Made by a program: the position numbers and the translations under genes. Shown one piece after another: positions 58,040 through 64,000 of a stretch of 64,000 nucleotides of DNA. Source of the stretch: JBBROS01 sp965260995 (lineage in GTDB: Bacteria; Pseudomonadota; Alphaproteobacteria; Acetobacterales; Acetobacteraceae); NCBI GenBank assembly GCA_965260995.1, contig CBDHCD010000003.1, forward strand, positions 434,001 through 498,000, written 5' to 3'. Under the pieces are notes generated by a model. That model ran no database searches. It worked only from the letters and a program-made list of their open reading frames with translations, and was not told where the DNA came from. The first letter of the stretch is position 1, and every line of letters starts with the position of its first letter.

Positions 58040-59886
58040 CCTCGGCCGCCGCCGCGGCGCCGGCCGGGGAGGCGCTGGCCTGGCCGGAGCGGGCGCTGTG
58101 CCGGGCGGTCGAGGCGGCGGCGGGCGTGCTGGTGCTGGCGGAGATCGTCATCCTGTTCGCGGGCGTGGTGGCGCGGTTCGCGCTGCACAGTCCGCTGGTG
58201 TGGTCGGACGAGCTGGCCAGCATCTTGTTCCTGTGGCTGGCGATGCTGGGCAGCGTGATCGCGTTGCAGCGCGGGCAGCACATGCGGCTGACGGCGGTGG
58301 TGGGCGGGATGCCGCCCGCCTGGCAGCGGCGGGCGGAGGCGCTGGCGGTGGGCACGGCCGGGCTGTTCCTGGTCCTGCTGCTGCCGCACGCGGCGGAGTA
58401 CGCGCAGGACGAGTGGTTCATCGAGACGCCGGCTTTGGGCTGGTCGAACATCGTGCGGGCCGGGGCGCTGCCGGTGGGGGGCGGGTTGATGCTGCTGGCG
58501 GCGCTGGTGCGGCTGCTGCGGTGCCGGCTGGCGGACGTGCTGTTCGTGGCCGCGGCGCTGCTGCTGGTGGGGGGCGCGCTCTGGTTGAGCGGGCCCTGGA
58601 TCAAGGCGCTGGGGAACTGGAACCTGGTGCTGTTCTTCGTCGTGCTGCTGGGGGCCGGGGTGCTGCTCGGGGTGCCGATCGGGTTCAGCTTCGGGCTGGC
58701 GACGCTGACCTACCTGGCGGTCACCACGAGCACGCCGTTGTCCGTCGTGGTGTCGCGGATGGACGAGGGGATGAGTTCCTTGATCCTGCTCGCGGTGCCG
58801 CTGTTCGTGTTCCTCGGGCTGCTGATCGAGATGACCGGGATGGCGCTGGCGATGGTGGCGTTCCTGTCGAGCCTGCTGGGGCACGTGCGCGGCGGGCTCA
58901 ACTACGTGCTGCTGGGCGCGATGTACCTGGTGAGCGGCATCTCGGGCAGCAAGGCGGCGGACATGGCGGCGGTGGCGCCGGTGCTGTTCCCGGAGATGAA
59001 GCGGCGCGGGGCCAATGAAGGGGAGCTGGTGTCCCTGCTGTCGGCGTCGGGGGCGATGAGCGAGACGATTCCGCCGAGCTTGGTGCTGATCACCATCGGC
59101 TCGGTGACGGGGGTGAGCATCGCCGGGCTGTTCACGGGGGGGCTGGTGCCGGCGCTGGTGCTGGCGCTGGCGCTGGCGGTGATCGCCTGGCGGCGGTCGC
59201 GTGGGGACGACGTGAGCGGGGTGCGGCGGGCCGGGGGGCGGGAGGTGCTGCGGGCGTTGCTGGTGGCCTTGCCGGCGCTGGCGCTGCCGTTCCTGATCCG
59301 GGCGGCGGTGGTGGAGGGGGTGGCGACGGCGACGGAGGTCAGCACCATCGGCATCGCCTACTCGGTGGTGGCGGGGCTGCTGCTGTACCGCACGTTCGAC
59401 TGGGGGCGGCTGGGGCCGATGCTGGTGGAGACGGCGTGCTTGTCCGGGGCGATCCTGTTCATCATCGGCACGGCGACGGCGATGGCCTGGGCGCTGACGC
59501 AGTCGGGGTTCTCGCACGCGCTGGCGGAGGCGATGGCGGCCGTGCCCGGCGGCGCGGCCGGGTTCCTGGCCATCAGCATCGCCGCGTTCGTGGTGCTGGG
59601 CAGCATCCTGGAGGGCATCCCGGCGATCGTGCTGTTCGGGCCGCTGGTGTTCCCGATCGCCCGCGAACTCGGCATCAACGACGTGCATTACGCGATGGTG
59701 GTGGTGCTGGCGATGGGGATCGGGCTGTTCGCGCCGCCGTTCGGAGTGGGGTACTACGCGGCGTGCGCGATCGGCCGGGTCAGCCCGGACGCGGCGATGC
59801 GGCGGATCTGGCCTTACCTCGGGGCGTTGATCGTAGGGTTGGCGCTGGTGGCGGCGATTCCTTGGCTGTCGACCGGGTTCCTATAG
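58036..59886 (+). CDS. dctM: TRAP transporter permease, DctQ and DctM fused
   Basis: A 616-residue membrane protein. Residues 1-165 are the small DctQ part with four helices ('LVWSDELASILFLWLAMLGS' is its signature), joined to the large DctM part from about residue 195 with 12 helices ('ISGSKAADMAAVAPVLFPEM' and 'ILEGIPAIVLFGPLVFPIAR'). Fusion of Q and M is a known variant of TRAP systems. It uses an ion gradient to bring in the ligand bound by DctP. GTG start at 58036 overlaps dctP. Confidence 0.92.
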   Translation: MTSAAAAAPAGEALAWPERALCRAVEAAAGVLVLAEIVILFAGVVARFALHSPLVWSDELASILFLWLAMLGSVIALQRGQHMRLTAVVGGMPPAWQRRAEALAVGTAGLFLVLLLPHAAEYAQDEWFIETPALGWSNIVRAGALPVGGGLMLLAALVRLLRCRLADVLFVAAALLLVGGALWLSGPWIKALGNWNLVLFFVVLLGAGVLLGVPIGFSFGLATLTYLAVTTSTPLSVVVSRMDEGMSSLILLAVPLFVFLGLLIEMTGMALAMVAFLSSLLGHVRGGLNYVLLGAMYLVSGISGSKAADMAAVAPVLFPEMKRRGANEGELVSLLSASGAMSETIPPSLVLITIGSVTGVSIAGLFTGGLVPALVLALALAVIAWRRSRGDDVSGVRRAGGREVLRALLVALPALALPFLIRAAVVEGVATATEVSTIGIAYSVVAGLLLYRTFDWGRLGPMLVETACLSGAILFIIGTATAMAWALTQSGFSHALAEAMAAVPGGAAGFLAISIAAFVVLGSILEGIPAIVLFGPLVFPIARELGINDVHYAMVVVLAMGIGLFAPPFGVGYYAACAIGRVSPDAAMRRIWPYLGALIVGLALVAAIPWLSTGFL

Positions 59887-59938
59887 GCCGGCCGCGCCCC
59901 CATATCGGGTGCCAGACCGAAACCAGAGGAGAACCGCC

Positions 59939-60364
59939 ATGTCGTTGTTCGCCCGCGTGGCCGAGCCCGAGACCTTCCCCTTCACGCTGAGCGACGCCGA
60001 GTGGAAGCAGCGGCTCTCGCCCGAGCAGTACAAGGTGATGCGCAGCCACGGAACCGAGCGCGCCTGCACCAGCCCGCTGAACGCGGAGAAGCGCGAGGGC
60101 ACCTACGCTTGCGCCGGCTGCGGCCAGGCACTGTTCGCGACCGACGCCAAGTTCGAGAGCGGCACCGGCTGGCCGAGCTTCTACCAGCCGATCTCGGACG
60201 TGGCCGTCGGCACGACGGTGGACCGGGGGTTCGGCATGGTGCGGACCGAGGTGCATTGCGGCAACTGCGGCAGCCACATGGGGCACGTGTTCCCCGACGG
60301 GCCGCGGCCGACCGGGCAGCGCTACTGCATCAACGGCGTGGCGCTCGAGTTCCAGCCGGCCTAG
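59939..60364 (+). CDS. msrB: peptide-methionine (R)-S-oxide reductase
   Basis: MsrB of 141 residues, cytoplasmic, repairing Met-R-oxide. Zinc ligands are in 'CAGCG' and 'CGNCG', 'SGTGWPSFYQPI' is the substrate pocket, and the catalytic Cys lies in 'RYCINGVALEF' near the C-terminus. Start MSLFARVAEPETFP with an agagga Shine-Dalgarno. C-ending codons contrast with the G-ending style of its flanks, perhaps due to higher expression. Confidence 0.95.
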   Translation: MSLFARVAEPETFPFTLSDAEWKQRLSPEQYKVMRSHGTERACTSPLNAEKREGTYACAGCGQALFATDAKFESGTGWPSFYQPISDVAVGTTVDRGFGMVRTEVHCGNCGSHMGHVFPDGPRPTGQRYCINGVALEFQPA

Positions 60365-60410
60365 GGCCGGACGCCCCCGCGGGACCACGCCTCAGCCGAA
60401 CGAGGCCTTC

Positions 60411-61550
60411 TCAGGCAACGCCCGTCAGCGCCGCGATCCGCCATTCCATTTCAGGTTCTGAGAACGGAAATCCATCACCTGCGGCCGGGAGCGTGGTTTC
60501 GTCCGGGCTGAGATGGGCCAGGACGACCTGCATCGTCCAGGCGGCCGTCATCGAGAAGCCAGCTTTCCAGGCCAGGCTGGCCATCGCTTTCGCGTCGCGC
60601 AGAACGGTGGCGCGGGCCAAGGCAGAGGACGCGACGCCGCTGGCCACCGTGACGATGGCGGCAACCCGGCCGGCATCGCCGGTGGCGGCCGCGGCGAGAA
60701 GGGTGGCCTCGCTCGGTTGGCTGGGCCAGGCGACAGGCTTGGGACGGTCCAGAACCGTCCAGGTGTCATCGACGACGAGCGGGAACTTGCCGCGCAACGC
60801 CTCGGCCTGCTTCGGCAGCAGGCCTGCTTGGCAAACCAAGGCGTCGAGCAGGTGGCGTGTGGCGAGAAAGGCGAGGGCCGTCATCAGCCTTGCCCGGAAG
60901 AAGGCGGGGGGCGGTATCGGACGGCGCACGGCGGGGCCACCGGTGTCGAGCAGGGCGTCCACCGCCGCTTCCCGGACGGCAGGCGAACGGTGGTCGAGCA
61001 GGCAGCGGACGGCGGGATCAGCCCGTCGGTCGCGGCCGAGCACGAGCATGGCGAGCAAGTCGGTGGCGGTCAGCAGGGACAAGAGATGGACCAGTGGGCC
61101 GGTGGTGGTGATGGCGAGGTCTTGCGCCAGGCTGAGAGCGGTTTCCCGTGAGGCCTCGGGCGCGATCGGCAGGGTGTCGCGCAGGGCGGCCCGCAGCCGG
61201 GCGGCGACATCTTGCGCGAGCGTCATCGTCACTCGCCGCACGCGCGCCTGCGCCGCGGCCTGCATGGCCGGGGGCAAGCCGGGCAGGAGGGCGGCGATTT
61301 GCTGGGACAGCCCGGCATTCACACCGTCGGCGTCGGGGACGAGCCGGGTCGGGTCGGTCGTCGGGAACGCGGGATTGGCGGCGGCGGCGGCCCGGACCGT
61401 GAGGGCGGCGTCGTGGGCGAGAGCGTGCAGAACATCGGCGGGCGTGTCCAAGCGGGAGGCGAGCAGGATCCGCGCCGGCTCGCCGCCTTCCAGGTCGCCC
61501 CAGGCGTCAGGGCCGGGGTCGATGGATGATCGCGAGGCGGGCGCGGGCAT
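60411..61550 (-). CDS. DUF2336 domain protein
   Basis: A 379-residue, Ala/Leu-rich helical protein with HEAT-like repeats ('LLDHRSPAVREAAVDALLDT', 'EVTVRAA' style segments) and no catalytic motif. DUF2336 proteins are typical of Rhodospirillales and rhizobia and occur beside signalling genes; function unknown. Here it is downstream of and overlaps a diguanylate cyclase gene by one base (TAATG), so it may act in the same c-di-GMP circuit. Confidence 0.85.
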   Translation of the reverse strand: MPAPASRSSIDPGPDAWGDLEGGEPARILLASRLDTPADVLHALAHDAALTVRAAAAANPAFPTTDPTRLVPDADGVNAGLSQQIAALLPGLPPAMQAAAQARVRRVTMTLAQDVAARLRAALRDTLPIAPEASRETALSLAQDLAITTTGPLVHLLSLLTATDLLAMLVLGRDRRADPAVRCLLDHRSPAVREAAVDALLDTGGPAVRRPIPPPAFFRARLMTALAFLATRHLLDALVCQAGLLPKQAEALRGKFPLVVDDTWTVLDRPKPVAWPSQPSEATLLAAAATGDAGRVAAIVTVASGVASSALARATVLRDAKAMASLAWKAGFSMTAAWTMQVVLAHLSPDETTLPAAGDGFPFSEPEMEWRIAALTGVA

Positions 61551-62956
61551 TAGAAGGCCGGTCGATGCGACACGCGCCAGTGGCCGCCGCCCTTGCGCTT
61601 GACCTCGTACATGGCTTGGTCGGCGCGCTGGATCATCTGCTCCAGCACCTCATCGCTGCCGGGCTCGCGGGTGGCGACGCCGATCGAGACGCCGGCACCG
61701 TAGATATCGCCGGCGGAGAGGTGGGACAGCTCGGCCGGGGCCTCGGTGCAGAGCGACTGCGCGCGCTCGGCGGCGGTGAGGGAGTCAGCGCCGTCGAGCC
61801 AAACGGCGAACTCGTCGCCGCCGAGCCGGGCCACGAGGTCGGTGGGCCGGAAGGTGCGTTGCAGCAGCGCGCTGATCAGCAACAGCGCGGAATCGCCCGC
61901 GTCGTGGCCTTGGGTGTCGTTGACCTGCTTCAAGCGGTCGACGTCGACGAACAGCAGGGTGCCGGGCATCCCCTCGCGCTCGATGCGGTCGAGCCGCCGG
62001 CCGGCTTCCTCCAGGAAGGCGCGGCGGTTCAGCAGGCCGGTCAACGGATCGGTGCGGGCCTGGCGGGCGAGCTCGCGTTGGATCGCCTCGTGCTCCAGGA
62101 TGATCCGAGCGACGCCGCCGACCGCGCCGGCGAGGACGCGGTCGCTCTCGTCCCACTGCCGGATGCCTGGCGCGCGCCAGGCGATCAGCGCCGCGCGCTC
62201 GCCGAAGCGGGTGGAGCAAGGGCAGGCGAGGGCGGTGGTGCCGCCATCGAGCGTGAAGGTTTGCAGGTCGTCGCCGCCGGCCATCAGCTTCGGCAGCACC
62301 TGGCCCAGCACCGGGGCGATGTCGACCCCGGCGGCGTGGAGCACCAAGGGCGGGTCGGATTGCAGCGCGTCGACCACGGCGGCGGCCTTGCAGCCGAGCG
62401 CCTGCATGACGGTGTCGAGCAGGGACTGCATCATGCGCGGGGCGCGCACCTCCTGGCGCAGGCGGGACAGGATGTGGTCGAGCACCTCGGCCCGGCGCAG
62501 GTTGCCGGCGGCGGCGGCCTCGGCCTTCTCCTGCTCGGTGATGTCGACGGCGACGCCGCGGACGCCGCAATGCCGCCCGGCGTCGTCCACCATGGGGATG
62601 GTGGTCAGCGCCATGCAGACCAGCGCGCCGGCCTTGGTGCGCAGCCAGGTCGGCTGGCGCTGGACGGGGGCGGTGAAGCGGAACGGGTCGGGCCGGGCGG
62701 CGTCGGCCAGGAGCATCCGCCCCGGCTGGCCGAGGATCGCGGCGGCGGGCCAGCCGAGCACGAACTCGGGAGCGACGAAGGTGACGCGGCCGCGGGCGTC
62801 GGTTTCGAACACGAGGTCGGTCGCCATGGCGCCGATTTGTCGCCAGCGCTGCCGGCTCTCGATCAAGGCGAGACGCAGCGCGTCGGGCTCGCGCGCCTCG
62901 GTGGCCGAGGTGTCCTGCCCAACGGCATTGTCCGTGATGTCCGCGCCCAAGCTCAT
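61550..62956 (-). CDS. PAS-GGDEF diguanylate cyclase
   Basis: A 468-residue soluble protein. A PAS domain covers about residues 35-140 ('TDLVFETDARGRVTFVAPEF', ending in the 'GVAVDITEQ' PAC motif). A GAF-like stretch covers about 155-290. The GGDEF domain covers 300-465, with 'ARTDPLTGLLNRRAFLEEAG' at its start, 'FVDVDRLKQVNDTQGHDAGD', and an intact GGDEF near residue 379. An 'RPTD' inhibitory site sits five residues before it, so product inhibition is expected. It makes c-di-GMP in response to an unknown cue. Confidence 0.94.
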   Translation of the reverse strand: MSLGADITDNAVGQDTSATEAREPDALRLALIESRQRWRQIGAMATDLVFETDARGRVTFVAPEFVLGWPAAAILGQPGRMLLADAARPDPFRFTAPVQRQPTWLRTKAGALVCMALTTIPMVDDAGRHCGVRGVAVDITEQEKAEAAAAGNLRRAEVLDHILSRLRQEVRAPRMMQSLLDTVMQALGCKAAAVVDALQSDPPLVLHAAGVDIAPVLGQVLPKLMAGGDDLQTFTLDGGTTALACPCSTRFGERAALIAWRAPGIRQWDESDRVLAGAVGGVARIILEHEAIQRELARQARTDPLTGLLNRRAFLEEAGRRLDRIEREGMPGTLLFVDVDRLKQVNDTQGHDAGDSALLLISALLQRTFRPTDLVARLGGDEFAVWLDGADSLTAAERAQSLCTEAPAELSHLSAGDIYGAGVSIGVATREPGSDEVLEQMIQRADQAMYEVKRKGGGHWRVSHRPAF

Positions 62957-63097
62957 GCGATGTCCCCGTTTCGAGGCGCATGATGCCTGCGCCGCATTAA
63001 AGCGCCGTTACTGCCGTGCGTTTTTCACGCGCGCCCGTTTGACAGGGTGGGGCCTCGTCAGCATGGTCCGCCCGCACGCCACCGCCAGGACAGACCG

Positions 63098-63937
63098 ATG
63101 CACGACCATCCGCTTCGCCCGAGGATCGATGAGCTTTGGGAAGGGCGCGAGATGCTGTCCGCCGCCACGAAGGGGGACGACCGGGCGGCGGTGGAGAAGG
63201 CGCTCGACGCGCTGGACAGCGGGGCGTTGCGGGTGGCGGAGAAGACCGGCGGCGGCTGGGTGGTGCACGAGTGGCTGAAGAAGGCGGTGCTGCTGTCGTT
63301 CCGGCTGAACGACTCGGCGGCGATGACGGGCGTGGGCGGCGCGCCGGCCTGGGACAAGGTGGCGATGAAGACGGCAGGGTGGGGACAGAACCAGTTCGCC
63401 GCCGCCGGGTTCCGGGCGGTGCCGGGGGCGGTGGTGCGGCGGAGCGCCTACGTCGCGCCCGGCGTGGTGCTGATGCCGAGCTTCATCAACGTCGGCGCTT
63501 ACGTGGATGGCGGCACGATGATCGATACCTGGGCGACGGTGGGGAGCTGCGCCCAGGTGGGGCGCAACTGCCACCTGAGCGGCGGGGTGGGCCTGGGGGG
63601 CGTGCTGGAGCCGTTGCAGGCCAACCCGACCATCATCGAGGACGACTGCTTCATCGGCGCGCGGTCAGAAGTGGTGGAGGGGGTCGTGGTCGGGCGCGGG
63701 TCGGTGCTGTCGATGGGGGTGTTCATCAGCGGCTCGACCAAGATCATCGACCGGGACACGGGCGAGGTGTTCGTGGGCCGGGTGCCGGAGTACTCGGTGG
63801 TGGTGCCGGGGACGCTGCCGGGCAAGGCGCTGCCGGACGGGTCGCCGGGGCCGAGCCTCGCCTGCGCGGTGATCGTCAAGCGGGTGGACGAGCGGACGCG
63901 GGCCAAGACCTCGATCAACGAGCTGTTGCGGGATTGA
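63098..63937 (+). CDS. dapD: 2,3,4,5-tetrahydropyridine-2,6-dicarboxylate N-succinyltransferase
   Basis: DapD of 279 residues. The left-handed beta-helix part contains 'NVGAYVDGGTMIDTWATVGS' near residue 133 and 'FIGARSEVVEGVVVGRGSVL', and the substrate-side block is 'MKTAGWGQNQFAAAGFRAVP'. It makes N-succinyl-2-amino-6-ketopimelate in lysine and meso-DAP synthesis. Start MHDHPLRPRIDELW is chosen; the frame before it is noise. The stop overlaps the dapE start. Confidence 0.96.
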   Translation: MHDHPLRPRIDELWEGREMLSAATKGDDRAAVEKALDALDSGALRVAEKTGGGWVVHEWLKKAVLLSFRLNDSAAMTGVGGAPAWDKVAMKTAGWGQNQFAAAGFRAVPGAVVRRSAYVAPGVVLMPSFINVGAYVDGGTMIDTWATVGSCAQVGRNCHLSGGVGLGGVLEPLQANPTIIEDDCFIGARSEVVEGVVVGRGSVLSMGVFISGSTKIIDRDTGEVFVGRVPEYSVVVPGTLPGKALPDGSPGPSLACAVIVKRVDERTRAKTSINELLRD

Positions 63938-64000
63938 TGGACCCGTTGGCGCTGGCGCAGTCGCTGATCCGCTGCCGTTCGGTGACGCCGGCGGACGAGG
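63937..64000 (+). CDS. dapE: succinyl-diaminopimelate desuccinylase, 5' end only
   Basis: Only the first 21 codons are in the window: MDPLALAQSLIRCRSVTPAD, which matches the DapE N-terminus ('L..LIRCRSVTPAD'). The ATG overlaps the dapD stop (TGATG). The remainder lies beyond the right edge. Confidence 0.85.
   Translation, partial: MDPLALAQSLIRCRSVTPADE

Overview
The window is very GC-rich DNA from an alphaproteobacterium, most likely a Rhodospirillales/Acetobacteraceae (Roseomonas-like) chromosome. The supporting markers are the TrcR/DUF1013 regulator, DUF1192, DUF465 and DUF2336 proteins, the order hisG-hisD-infA-maf-rng-yacG-tRNA-Phe, the NADP isocitrate dehydrogenase of eukaryotic type, and the cta/cox locus. 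The species assignment is inference; no rRNA is present.

Layout. 0-9.2 kb: the 3' end of a beta-helix protein, then a minus-strand polyol operon (mannitol/arabinitol-type dehydrogenase, ABC binding protein, two permeases, ATPase, xylulokinase, sorbitol dehydrogenase) that imports sugar alcohols, oxidises them and passes the ketose to phosphorylation. 9.2-15.5 kb: a consensus-like parS site, then a nitrite-assimilation unit (small conserved protein, nirB, nirD), a nitrate/nitrite MFS transporter and an unusual receiver-ANTAR-PilJ regulator. 15.5-22.1 kb: PAP2 phosphatase, Tat-exported amidohydrolase, a palindromic intergenic element, tRNA-Phe and the housekeeping run yacG-rng-maf-infA-hisD-hisG. 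22.1-24.4 kb: an AT-rich foreign-looking patch with a broken YecR-type lipoprotein and an M20 peptidase that runs into tRNA-Val. 24.4-32.5 kb: DUF3108 protein, Gph, glmU-glmS-epimerase (UDP-GlcNAc supply), an odd tRNA-Val(CAC), and two exopolysaccharide export genes.

32.7-38.6 kb: aa3 cytochrome oxidase and assembly genes (ctaC-ctaD-ctaB-small TM protein-ctaG-ctaE-surf1). 38.8-43.4 kb: dienelactone hydrolase, icd, purK (5' end probably frameshifted), purE and two DUF465 proteins. 43.46-45.24 kb: an apparently intact IS1182-type insertion sequence. 45.3-46.8 kb: trcR, DUF1192 and an hsp20 gene whose leader has the hallmarks of a ROSE RNA thermometer. 47.3-54.8 kb: a second, complete nitrate-assimilation operon (nirB2-nirD2-nasA-cobA-trpD-like). 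55-60 kb: an orphan binding-protein/TauD pair and a TRAP transporter with fused QM permease. 60-64 kb: msrB, DUF2336, a PAS-GGDEF diguanylate cyclase, dapD and the start of dapE.

The most unusual signals are: (1) the plus strand changes from C-rich to G-rich near 12-12.7 kb, in the direction expected at a replication origin, about 3 kb from the parS site, with the two nirB paralogues on the same strand showing opposite G/C bias; (2) the receiver-ANTAR-double PilJ protein, a plausible one-polypeptide nitrate sensor and antiterminator; (3) the ROSE-like hairpin; (4) the YecR gene with a single in-frame TGA where the family has Trp; (5) maf and purK lacking any canonical start codon.
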